From an uncultured Clostridia bacterium (GTDB lineage: Bacteria > Bacillota > Clostridia > Christensenellales > Aristaeellaceae), in the NCBI GenBank assembly GCA_947166385.1, contig CAMVEB010000022.1:1-64000 (forward strand): DNA of 64,000 nt. Reading direction: 5' to 3'. A program made the translations under genes and the position numbers. Below are positions 26,331 through 34,240 of this stretch, in pieces. The notes under the pieces are model-generated. The model did not search any database. It saw only the letters and a program-made list of their open reading frames with translations, and had not been told where the DNA came from. Position 1 is the stretch's first letter. Every line of letters begins with the position of its first letter.

Positions 26331-27209
26331 ATGATGAAGACGCTGAAGAAAACTATTACATGGATCCTGGTCATCGGCATCCTGGCAGCACTGTTTCCCG
26401 CGGGTGCTGAGGATACGGCGGGAATTCACCCGGGGCAGATCATCCTTTATACGGCTTACCGCCAGATGGGCTGGGGCGATGCCATCCAGATCGGCTGTGT
26501 GGATGAGGACGGCGCGTGCTGGACGCTGGAGGGGTCCAACGCTGATCTGAAATGGCCGTATCGGCCGGAGGAACAGATTGCCTGGATCACGGGGAGAACG
26601 GACCTGACCTGTGTCGGAAAACTGACGTCGGACGAACGGTTCGATCTGGAAGGCCTGATCAACTGCGCGGAGAAGGCGCAGGGAGAACCCGTATCCGCAG
26701 CGGACGACGCCGGAACAGAAACCAGCTATGCGGTGCGGTACAGCTGGAAAACAGGAACGGCGGAATTCATCCTGCTGGGCATGTCCGGGGATGACCTGTA
26801 CGAGAACACCGGAGAGAACGCGCAGGCGCTGTACCGGGTGCTGCGGGTTCTGTTTCCCGGGGTGACCAGCTATGCCTATCAGGAATATATGGGACCGAAG
26901 GGATTCACAGCGGTTCCCCTCGGAGAATTCTGCGGATGGAACGGTGCAGATCTGGAGCACGCGGTGATTACGGCGGCCTATGAGGACTGCGAAACCGGGT
27001 TCCGAAAGGTAGAGCTGGACGCGGAAACGGAAAACCGCATCCGAAGTCTGGCCATGAACGGCATGGTGACCGGCAAGGCTAACTGTACCTTCACCACCGG
27101 CGGAACCACCTACTACTGGTTCAAAAACGCGGAAGGGGAGACCATTGCCACCTTCGGGATCTACCATGGCCTGCTAACGCATGAAAATGGGATGTATTTT
27201 ATTGAGTGA
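26331..27209 (+). CDS. Secreted protein of unknown function
   Basis: Three consecutive ATGs (26328, 26331, 26334) follow AGGAG; the second or third has the best spacing. The roughly 292-residue product has a clear signal peptide ending near PAGAE. The mature part has no family I recognise: an N-terminal beta-rich region with paired Cys and Trp residues (IQIGCVDEDGACWTLEG), a central acidic stretch, and a C-terminal region with EFCGWNGADLE and CTFTTGGTTYYWF. Base composition and codon use are like its neighbours. It lies between the CDF and UDG genes; no functional link is evident. Confidence 0.75.
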   Translation: MMKTLKKTITWILVIGILAALFPAGAEDTAGIHPGQIILYTAYRQMGWGDAIQIGCVDEDGACWTLEGSNADLKWPYRPEEQIAWITGRTDLTCVGKLTSDERFDLEGLINCAEKAQGEPVSAADDAGTETSYAVRYSWKTGTAEFILLGMSGDDLYENTGENAQALYRVLRVLFPGVTSYAYQEYMGPKGFTAVPLGEFCGWNGADLEHAVITAAYEDCETGFRKVELDAETENRIRSLAMNGMVTGKANCTFTTGGTTYYWFKNAEGETIATFGIYHGLLTHENGMYFIE

Positions 27210-27230
27210 TATAAAACGGGAGGAACGACC

Positions 27231-27812
27231 GTGGAAGAGATTACCTGGGAACTGTTTGAACGGCAGGTGGCGGAATGCCGGCTGTGCGGGCTGTGCCGGG
27301 ACATTCGGAACAAGGTGCCGGGACAGGGAGACCGGGAATCGCCGCTGATGCTGATCGGGGAAGGCCCCGGCAGGGATGAGGATGAACAGGGACTGGCTTT
27401 TGTGGGAGCGGCGGGTCAGCTGCTGACCCGGATGCTGGCATCCATCGGGCTGCCCCGGGAACGGGTCTACATCTGCAATGTTGTCAAATGCCGGCCGCCG
27501 CAGAACCGGATCCCCACCCCCGAGGAGGCGGAGGCCTGCAAGATTCACCTGCGGATGCAGACCTGGCTGATCCGTCCAAAGGTGATCGTACTCCTGGGAG
27601 CCACTGCTGCCAAAGATGTCCTGGGACCGGATATCCGCATCACCAGGGACCGGGGAAAATGGGTCGAAAAGAAAGGTGTCTGGATCCTGCCTACCTATCA
27701 TCCATCTGCTCTGCTGCGGGATGAAACCAAGAAACCGGACGCATGGACGGATATGAAGAGTCTCCGGGACAAACTGCGGGAAATGGGACTGTATCAGGAT
27801 CTGTCCCTTTAA
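27231..27812 (+). CDS. Uracil-DNA glycosylase, family 4 (Fe-S)
   Basis: This 193-residue protein starts at GTG 27231, 5-9 bases after GGGAGG. Family 4/5 UDG motifs are present: LMLIGEGPGRDEDEQGLAFVG (uracil pocket), NVVKCRPPQNRIP and LPTYHPSALLRD (the active-site His loop). Cys residues in CRLCGLC, KCRPP and EACKIH form the [4Fe-4S] ligand set. It excises uracil from deaminated DNA. The last 122 bases overlap the 3' end of nudC on the opposite strand. Confidence 0.93.
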   Translation: MEEITWELFERQVAECRLCGLCRDIRNKVPGQGDRESPLMLIGEGPGRDEDEQGLAFVGAAGQLLTRMLASIGLPRERVYICNVVKCRPPQNRIPTPEEAEACKIHLRMQTWLIRPKVIVLLGATAAKDVLGPDIRITRDRGKWVEKKGVWILPTYHPSALLRDETKKPDAWTDMKSLRDKLREMGLYQDLSL

Positions 27813-28611
27813 AATATTTCATCATATCATTTGTTAGGCTCAGATCATTCGGCTGAAGCAGGATCTTTTCCCGCCTGACCCATTCGGCATATTTCAGTTC
27901 ATTCTGATCCATATGAATTTCTCCGTCGCCGTCTGCGTCACAGAAGAACCCGGCCAGGAGATCCTGCGCCATTCCCCAGGGCTGGGATTTGTAATACCGG
28001 ATATTCTTTACAGAAATACCGGTTTCTTCCATCACTTCCCGCTGCACGGTCTGCTCCAGCGTTTCCCCAATCTCTGTAAAGCCTGCAACCAGCGCGTTAT
28101 GCGCATAGCCTGTCCGATATCGGGTAATCAGCAGGCAGTCTCCTTTGACTACGCCGACGATCACGGCAGGATCGATTCTCGGATAAACAACGTGTCCGCA
28201 CCGGGAACACTGCATCGCCCGCTCTGTCGAATGAAACGCATTGGCACTTCCACATCTTCCGCAGTACCGGTTATCGGTGTACCATCTCCACAGGTGATAA
28301 GCCGTGAACGCGGCAAACAGTTCCTTCCCCTGCCCCAGATCCCGGAGCTCCCGGATCGTTTTGAATTCAAATCCGGGAGGGGAAGCGGCTGCCTGCGACA
28401 GGGAAAGAAAATAACCGGTTTCATTGACAGAGAAGAGATAGACAGCATCGTGAAAAGGGATTTCCCTTCCGGTTGTAAAGCTTATCCGGCCATCACGGAT
28501 GCTGACACAGAGTTTTCCGTCTCCATCGAACAGCAGAACGGGTTCATTCTCCTGCGGGACACGTCTGATATACGTATTATGCAGATGATCCGGCGCGATA
28601 TCCTGTATCAC
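27691..28611 (-). CDS. nudC: NAD(+) diphosphatase / RNA decapping Nudix hydrolase (NudC)
   Basis: The start is GTG 28611, 9 bases after GGGAGGA. The 306-residue protein has the NudC order: a substrate-flanking N-terminal domain, a zinc ribbon (CGRCG...CSRCGHVVYPRIDP), the Nudix box GFTEIGETLEQTVQREVMEETGI, and the SQPWGM signature that separates NADH pyrophosphatases from other Nudix enzymes. It hydrolyses NAD(H) to NMN(H) and AMP and can remove NAD caps from RNA. About 35 residues after MMKYFKG go beyond the usual family end and lie antisense to the UDG gene, suggesting that an ancestral stop was lost. Confidence 0.92.
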   Translation of the reverse strand: MIQDIAPDHLHNTYIRRVPQENEPVLLFDGDGKLCVSIRDGRISFTTGREIPFHDAVYLFSVNETGYFLSLSQAAASPPGFEFKTIRELRDLGQGKELFAAFTAYHLWRWYTDNRYCGRCGSANAFHSTERAMQCSRCGHVVYPRIDPAVIVGVVKGDCLLITRYRTGYAHNALVAGFTEIGETLEQTVQREVMEETGISVKNIRYYKSQPWGMAQDLLAGFFCDADGDGEIHMDQNELKYAEWVRREKILLQPNDLSLTNDMMKYFKGTDPDTVPFPAVCPGDSSYPSMRPVSWFHPAAEQMDDR

Positions 28612-28638
28612 GGTTCATTCTCCTCCCGGGTTGCTTTC

Positions 28639-29592
28639 TTATTTTTCCATCCCGGCGAACCCATCGCCGATCGCTTCATAGGCTTCCACAATAATTACAA
28701 AAGCGTGTTCATCTTCTTCCCGGAGAATTCGTTTGAAGGCCATAATCTCACTGCGACTGATGACACACAACAGCGTGGGCCGCTCTTCATCGGTATAGGC
28801 ACCGTGTGCAGTCAGCCGGGTTACACCGCGGTCCATGTCGCGCATGATCCTCTGGGAGATCTCCTGCCAGCGGGAGGAGATCACAAAGCAGGCTTTGTTG
28901 GAGGAAAAACCTATAATGACGACATCCATTACCTTTGCGGTGAGGAAAATATTGATGAGCGCATAAAGCGCCTCCGTCGTACCAATCAGGAATGCCGCGG
29001 CAATGACAACCGCGCAGTCAATGGTGAACAGAAAGGATCCGACGGAGATGAACTGAAAGCGTCTGTGCACCATTCGGGCAATCATATCAGAGCCGCCGGT
29101 GGTAGACCCGCCGCGCATGATTAATCCCAGACCAGCGCCCAACAGTACACCGCCGTAGAGCGTACCCAGCAGCGGATCTTCCGTGAGGGGGTGCAATGGG
29201 AGAATATCGATAAACAAAGAAAACAGAATGGTTGCCACGAGACTGCGGAAGGTAAAGATTTTGCCCATAGTCCGATAACCGATCAAAAACAGAGGAATAT
29301 TCAGGATCAGCGACACAACACCGACCGGCCATTGTGTCAGATGGTTCAGAATCATGGAAACGCCCGTGATCCCACCCGGAGCAATCCTGTTCGGTGTCAG
29401 GAAGAGCGGATAGGCGGCGCCGCCAATCAGTGCTCCCATTATGATCTGAGCATAGCAAAACAAAATTTCGGCAGCAGCCGGTTTGCTTCTCAAAGCAGCG
29501 TGAAAACGCTTAAACAGAAAAAACACCCCTTTCGGGCTATGATGATCTCTGAAATCCAGGGTTTGTCCCCGCTGCTTCCCAACTATCATCAT
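28639..29592 (-). CDS. YitT family membrane protein (DUF2179)
   Basis: This 317-residue protein has five or six helices with the YitT blocks NRIAPGGITGVSMILNH and MRGGSTTGGSDMIARMV, then a cytoplasmic DUF2179 domain (CVISRSEIMAFKRILREED). The function of the family is unknown. The exact start is uncertain: ATG 29592 lacks a good ribosome site, and a GTG at 29526 nearer the membrane part is an alternative. It lies 27 bases downstream of the nudC start on the same strand, so it would be upstream in a two-gene unit. Confidence 0.85.
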   Translation of the reverse strand: MMIVGKQRGQTLDFRDHHSPKGVFFLFKRFHAALRSKPAAAEILFCYAQIIMGALIGGAAYPLFLTPNRIAPGGITGVSMILNHLTQWPVGVVSLILNIPLFLIGYRTMGKIFTFRSLVATILFSLFIDILPLHPLTEDPLLGTLYGGVLLGAGLGLIMRGGSTTGGSDMIARMVHRRFQFISVGSFLFTIDCAVVIAAAFLIGTTEALYALINIFLTAKVMDVVIIGFSSNKACFVISSRWQEISQRIMRDMDRGVTRLTAHGAYTDEERPTLLCVISRSEIMAFKRILREEDEHAFVIIVEAYEAIGDGFAGMEK

Positions 29593-29937
29593 GCGCTTCT
29601 TCTCTGCACTGCGGCTCAGGTTGTATTCAGCTCATTTCACAGGGGAAGACTTCTCTGGCACGGGAATTATATCAGCTTTCCGGCAAAAATACCATAGGTC
29701 CATCATTCTTTCCCGTTTTCATCCACCTGATTCACCGAAGAAGCAGGTTCTGCCTGGGAAACCTTCATATTGACGAAAATTCCGTCATTCATCCGGATTA
29801 AGCCAATATGATTCTTCCTGTTTTGTATCTTATACGATATAATCCTATATGATCATGGCCCAAATGGTTTGAAGAGGGATGAACCCGGGGTTCCCTGTTG
29901 GCTGCGGGAAGTTTTCAAGAAAAGCGAGAGGAACAAC
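29593..29937. other. Intergenic region, divergent promoters
   Basis: No gene is supported in these 345 bases. A TATAAT at 29838-29843 with a weak TTCCTG 17 bases upstream probably drives the plus-strand adenylyltransferase-like gene. ORFs called here are shadows. Confidence 0.5.
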
Positions 29938-30699
29938 ATGACAGACAAAGATTTGCTGATCAGCCGGTTTACTGGGATGTCGAAAGAAACCCTGGATACC
30001 CGTCTTGCAGGAATCTATTTGCACGGATCTGCTGTGATGGGATGCTATCAACCAAAGAAAAGCGATCTGGACTTCCTGATTGTGGTGAATACGCGGCTGT
30101 CAGATACGGAGAAACGTATCTTTATGGACAGACTGCTTGAACTGGATCAGGACTGTCCGGGCAAAGGAATCGAAATGAGTATCGTCACAAAAGATGTTTG
30201 CGATCCGTTTGTTTATCCGACACCCTTTCTCCTGCACTATTCCCGGATGCATACCGAATGGTATCGGAGGGATCCGGAGGATTATATCCGGAAAATGAAC
30301 GGAGCAGACAAGGATCTGGCCGCGCATTTCACCGTAATTCGGAGCAGAGGCTGCTGCCTGTATGGTCTGCCCATTCAGAATGTGTTCGGTGAAGTACCGG
30401 AACAGGACTATCTTGATTCCATATGGAATGACGTTTCAGGTGCAGAAGAAGAGATCACTGGAAACCCCATGTATCTGATTCTGAATCTGACGAGAGTCAT
30501 GGCATACCTGAAGGAAAAGAAGGTTTTATCCAAACAGGAAGGAGGAGTGTGGGGACTGAGATCCCTGCCGGAGCAGTACCATTTCCTGATCAGGTCCGCG
30601 CTTCAGGAGTATGAGAGCGGAAACAATGATCAGTATGACAGCACACTGGCAAAAGATTATGCAGATTATATGCTTGAACAGATCAGACGGCAACTATGA
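29938..30699 (+). CDS. Aminoglycoside adenylyltransferase-like nucleotidyltransferase
   Basis: The start is ATG 29938 after GAGAGGA; the ORF-track start at 29869 has no ribosome site. The 253-residue protein has the pol-beta-type motif LHGSAVMGCYQPKKSDLDFLIVV (GS...DxD) and a C-terminal region resembling the AadA C-terminal domain (LNLTRVMAYLKEKKVLSKQEGG; SLPEQYHFLIRSAL). It therefore belongs to the AadA/DUF4111 group whose characterised members adenylylate streptomycin, spectinomycin or related drugs. Resistance activity cannot be assumed for this divergent chromosomal copy. Confidence 0.8.
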   Translation: MTDKDLLISRFTGMSKETLDTRLAGIYLHGSAVMGCYQPKKSDLDFLIVVNTRLSDTEKRIFMDRLLELDQDCPGKGIEMSIVTKDVCDPFVYPTPFLLHYSRMHTEWYRRDPEDYIRKMNGADKDLAAHFTVIRSRGCCLYGLPIQNVFGEVPEQDYLDSIWNDVSGAEEEITGNPMYLILNLTRVMAYLKEKKVLSKQEGGVWGLRSLPEQYHFLIRSALQEYESGNNDQYDSTLAKDYADYMLEQIRRQL

Positions 30700-30731
30700 C
30701 AAAGAGAATATTGCCGCTGCCCGGTCATGAA

Positions 30732-31637
30732 TTATGATTCCCCGCCTTCCAACGGATTTGTCCACCTGGACTGCTCAATCATCATATCCCGGTGGCTGAT
30801 CTCAGTAGGATATCCCTGCTCCTGCAGGTACGCGCTGATCGCCTCGGCTATGGCCACGCTGCGGTGAACACCTCCGGTACATCCGATTGCGACGACAAGC
30901 CTGTGTTTACCTTCCTCCCTGTAATGGGGAATCAGGAAACTGAGCAGGTCTTTCCACTTTTCCATAAAGGCTGTCGTAACCGGGTGATCCATAACGAAAT
31001 TCCGTACGTCCGCATCCAGACCGGAGTGCTGGCGGAGTTCGTCGATATAGAAGGGATTCGGCAGGAAACGGACATCCAGCACCAGATCTGCCTGCCGGGG
31101 CAGTCCGCGCTTGAAACCGAAGCTCATGACATCTACCCGGAACGGTGTCTCCTTCTGGCCGCTGCCCAGCGTATCTTTCAAGGCCTTCTTCATGCGCTGA
31201 GAATTCATGCCTGTTGTGTCAATGATATAGTTGGCAATCTCCCTCAGGGGCTGCAGCCGGTTCTTTTCTTCGGCAATTGCTTCTGCCAGGTTCAGTCCCT
31301 CCTGACACAGCGGATGCTCCCGCCGGGTTTCCTTGTATCGGTTCAGCAGGGTGTCGTCGCTGGCCTCCATAAAGATGACTTCTACCGTATGGCCAAGCCT
31401 TGAGAGCTCCCGGAGCATATTGGAGACCGTCTGGGCGTCAAAAAACTCACCGCTCCGCACATCAATACCAATCGCTACGCCGGCATACCGTGTGGTGGTT
31501 GAATCAAATGCGTCCATGAGCTTTGGAAGCAGCATGGGCGGAATATTGTCCATACAGAAATTCCCCATGTCTTCCAGATAACGGACGCATGCAGTTTTGC
31601 CCGCGCCGCTCTGCCCGGTAACAATCATATACTTCAT
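30732..31637 (-). CDS. rapZ: RapZ/YvcJ nucleotide-binding RNase adaptor
   Basis: This 301-residue protein begins MKYMIVTGQSGAGKTACVRYLED (Walker A). It contains FMDNIPPMLLP-like NFCMDNIPPMLLPK, the RGLPRQADLVLDVRFLPNPFY block and the C-terminal GCTGGVHRSVAIAE motif, all diagnostic of RapZ. It binds nucleotides and, in other bacteria, controls glucosamine-phosphate synthase RNA or competence. In most Clostridia rapZ lies between hprK/yvcK and whiA; here it stands alone. Confidence 0.94.
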   Translation of the reverse strand: MKYMIVTGQSGAGKTACVRYLEDMGNFCMDNIPPMLLPKLMDAFDSTTTRYAGVAIGIDVRSGEFFDAQTVSNMLRELSRLGHTVEVIFMEASDDTLLNRYKETRREHPLCQEGLNLAEAIAEEKNRLQPLREIANYIIDTTGMNSQRMKKALKDTLGSGQKETPFRVDVMSFGFKRGLPRQADLVLDVRFLPNPFYIDELRQHSGLDADVRNFVMDHPVTTAFMEKWKDLLSFLIPHYREEGKHRLVVAIGCTGGVHRSVAIAEAISAYLQEQGYPTEISHRDMMIEQSRWTNPLEGGES

Positions 31638-31987
31638 TTTCCTGCCTCCCCGCCGGAATCATATCTGACCGGAATGCCCCTGCTTAATCCCTTTGCCCCG
31701 CCGGTGCCCCTGTCCGATCATATAGCACATCTGTTTTCATCATGCAATATCTTTTTCTATTTTTTTCTGGTTTCTTCCTGCAGCAATTTTCAACCGATTG
31801 TCAAAAATTGTATTTTCTGATTTCTTTTAGAAGCATGGTCAGAAGCTGTCGAACAGAAGATGATACAGGAAGCCCATGGTTGTGGAACAGAAAAGCCTGG
31901 CTTCACAGCTTTTTCTGTTTGTGGTAGGATAGATGCAGAGGCCTGAAAGCAATTTGCGCGGAGGAGGCCTGAGAAGGAGATACAGCA
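31638..31987. other. Intergenic region without a gene
   Basis: AT-richer than its surroundings. It should contain the rapZ promoter (minus) and the promoter of the DUF5680 gene (plus; a weak TAGGAT -10 near 31926). No convincing ORF, hairpin or RNA gene is seen. Confidence 0.5.
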
Positions 31988-32428
31988 ATGAATAAACAGA
32001 CAGTCAGCTTTTTGATCAGGGCAAAACAGGCAACCTATGCCGGTAAGGGTGCCGAAACGACCTCTTCCCGGGAAAAATCCCATGATCTGGTATACAGAGA
32101 CGGGGATTATATGTACTACGACACTTACCTGGGCGGCGACAAGTTCGCGGGGGAAGAAGCACTCTGGATCTCCGGTATTCCGTTCTGGAGCATGAACTAT
32201 GCCGGACGGGTCACCGGTCCTCATTTCAGCGGTGACTTTCTGAAAGAGGCATTGCTTCATGTCCCGGAAGAAAACCCCTATCGTGGGCCGGAGAATTATG
32301 AAAACGGGGAGTATGCATACCATTGTGATGTTCACGGAAACTTTGAGTGGTTTCAGGGAAAGGAAACGATTGAATATCAGGGAAAACTGATCTATGAATG
32401 CTATTTTCATGGGGGATTGATTTCCTGA
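31988..32428 (+). CDS. DUF5680 domain protein
   Basis: This 146-residue protein matches DUF5680 over its length: FLIRAKQATYAGKGAET, SREKSHDLVYRDGDYMYYDTYLGG, FAGEEALW and PFWSMNYAGRV. In other Bacillota the domain often follows an XRE helix-turn-helix; here it stands alone. No catalytic residues are known. The start has GAAGGAG at suitable distance. The esterase gene begins 49 bases after its stop and may be co-transcribed. Confidence 0.8.
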   Translation: MNKQTVSFLIRAKQATYAGKGAETTSSREKSHDLVYRDGDYMYYDTYLGGDKFAGEEALWISGIPFWSMNYAGRVTGPHFSGDFLKEALLHVPEENPYRGPENYENGEYAYHCDVHGNFEWFQGKETIEYQGKLIYECYFHGGLIS

Positions 32429-32477
32429 ATCTGTGAAAATAAACGATTGAGGTAAAACGAAGGAAGGAGAAAAGGCT

Positions 32478-33494
32478 ATGATCGATGAAAGAAAGACACT
32501 GGGAGAGCTGCTATCCGATCCACTGATTGAAAAGATTGCGCCGGACGCCATTCGGAAGATGGATCTGACGAAGGACGAAAAGTGGGGGAAAACTCTGGCA
32601 CAGCTAAGGAAGGACTGCTTTGGCGGTGATCTTGCAGCGGGGCTTGAAACACTGTTTCGGGCGGCGAAGAGCGGGGAATGGTATTATCCGCTTTATACGG
32701 AAGCTGAATGCGAAGAAGACGCGGGCAGGAAAGGTGCGAACCTGGTGTGGCTGCCGTCCCAGGCGGAGGATGCGGGCAGCCGACCTTATATTCTGCTGGT
32801 GCCGGGAGGCGGATTTGTGAACGTGTGGAACCTGACGGAAGGCTGGCCGGTGGCGGCACAGTTCAACCGCCTGGGTTACAACGTTTTCGTCCTGACTTAT
32901 CAGGTGGCGGTGGACGATCATCTGCTGGAGCGGGAGATGGGCGACTTTGCCCGGGCAATCGCGCTGATCAGGGACCGAGCGGATGTGTTCCATGTGGATT
33001 GGAAACGTTATATAACCTGCGGTTTTTCAGCGGGCGGTTATCTGGTGTGCCTGTGGAATGTGCCTGAAAAAGGCTTTGCCTTCCATAACCTCCCAAAGCC
33101 CCAGGCAGTTTTCCCGGTGTATCCGGCTGTGAGCTGGAAACTAAACCGTCAGGATTGGGCGGGAGAAGCGGACGATGAGGATGACGGGTCTGATCTTGCA
33201 CTTTTCGGATGCGATATCGAAACCGCGATCCATTCCCCCTTTGAAATTCCCGATCATGCGGAATGCTTCCCACCCTGCGCGGTTTTCCTGACAAAGACAG
33301 ATGAACTGGTGAATCCGGAACACTCCTACCTGTTGCAGCAGGCTTTGCAGCGGCACGGCATTCCCTGCAGGCTGGAAGCCGGTCCTTCCGGCGGACATGG
33401 CTTTGCTGACGGGACGGGCATGTGCATGGCCGGATGGATCGAACGGGCGGTCAGGTGGTATGAGGAATTGAGCGGCAAAGGAAGGTGCCTCTGA
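32478..33494 (+). CDS. Alpha/beta hydrolase (esterase)
   Basis: This 338-residue cytoplasmic protein has the hormone-sensitive-lipase-like order: an oxyanion motif LLVPGGGFVNVWN near residue 112, nucleophile elbow CGFSAGGYLVCL (Ser near residue 182), Asp in LTKTDELVNPEHS, and His in GPSGGHGFADG. Similar small-molecule esterases deacetylate sugars or xylan fragments. An N-terminal extension of about 90 residues (MIDERKTLGELLSDPLIEKI) is typical of a bacterial subgroup. The ribosome site AAGGAGG is strong. The stop overlaps the next ATG by one base. Confidence 0.85.
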   Translation: MIDERKTLGELLSDPLIEKIAPDAIRKMDLTKDEKWGKTLAQLRKDCFGGDLAAGLETLFRAAKSGEWYYPLYTEAECEEDAGRKGANLVWLPSQAEDAGSRPYILLVPGGGFVNVWNLTEGWPVAAQFNRLGYNVFVLTYQVAVDDHLLEREMGDFARAIALIRDRADVFHVDWKRYITCGFSAGGYLVCLWNVPEKGFAFHNLPKPQAVFPVYPAVSWKLNRQDWAGEADDEDDGSDLALFGCDIETAIHSPFEIPDHAECFPPCAVFLTKTDELVNPEHSYLLQQALQRHGIPCRLEAGPSGGHGFADGTGMCMAGWIERAVRWYEELSGKGRCL

Positions 33495-34135
33495 TGAAAA
33501 AAATGATTGCATTGATTCTTGCAGCTTTCCTGTTCACAGGCATGGCCGGTGTAACAGGAACTGCCGTGGCAGAAGAGCATACCGTTGTGACAGCCCTGGC
33601 GGCGGAAGTAAATCCGGATCATCTCATATCCATCGCCGTGGACGCAAAGATTACAGGCTATGATCCTGACAGGGACCTGGCTTCTGTTACAATTATTGTC
33701 CCTGAACGATACGACCCGGAGGAGATCAAGGCGCTCAGGGTCGGAGATGCGATATACACACAGGGGCAGGAGGTGAGTATCCGCACCATCTCAGAAGTCG
33801 ATGGATATATTGTTCTGAATAACGGTGCTGATGACGAGGTTTACCTCTTCGAATCCGTAGATTTGAATTACTGGATTATGGACATCAACGATAATACCTG
33901 GACGGAGTTTGTCAAGGAAACGGTACCGGTTGCTGACCATTTTCTCTTCCTGGATGAGATTGATCCGGTGACTGGTGAGGGCCTCCTGAATCCAACAGTG
34001 CACAACAAGGCAGAGTTTCTGGAAATCATGAACAACCCGGATGATCCCGGCTTTGATATCCGGAACGTCAAAGCTGTGTTTGATGAGCATGGTGACCTGG
34101 CGCTGATCAGACGGATCTATGTTCCGTGGCAGTAA
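33494..34135 (+). CDS. Secreted protein of unknown function
   Basis: The start is ATG 33494, overlapping the esterase stop (TGATG) with GGAAGG about 8 bases upstream. The 213-residue product has a signal peptide (MKKMIALILAAFLFTGMAGVTGTAVAEE). The mature part is acidic and beta-rich, with VTIIVPERYDPEEIKALRVGDAIYT resembling an OB-like strand-turn pattern, and FLFLDEIDPVTGEGLLNPTVHN later. I recognise no family. Coupling to the esterase suggests co-expression. Confidence 0.72.
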   Translation: MKKMIALILAAFLFTGMAGVTGTAVAEEHTVVTALAAEVNPDHLISIAVDAKITGYDPDRDLASVTIIVPERYDPEEIKALRVGDAIYTQGQEVSIRTISEVDGYIVLNNGADDEVYLFESVDLNYWIMDINDNTWTEFVKETVPVADHFLFLDEIDPVTGEGLLNPTVHNKAEFLEIMNNPDDPGFDIRNVKAVFDEHGDLALIRRIYVPWQ

Positions 34136-34240
34136 TGACGGACGTACCTAGGTTGCGCGATGATCGGGAACGAGTGGTGAAGGGGAAGAAACAGAAACAG
34201 GGAAATGATTGATGAGAGAGCTGAAACAGAGGGAAACGCC

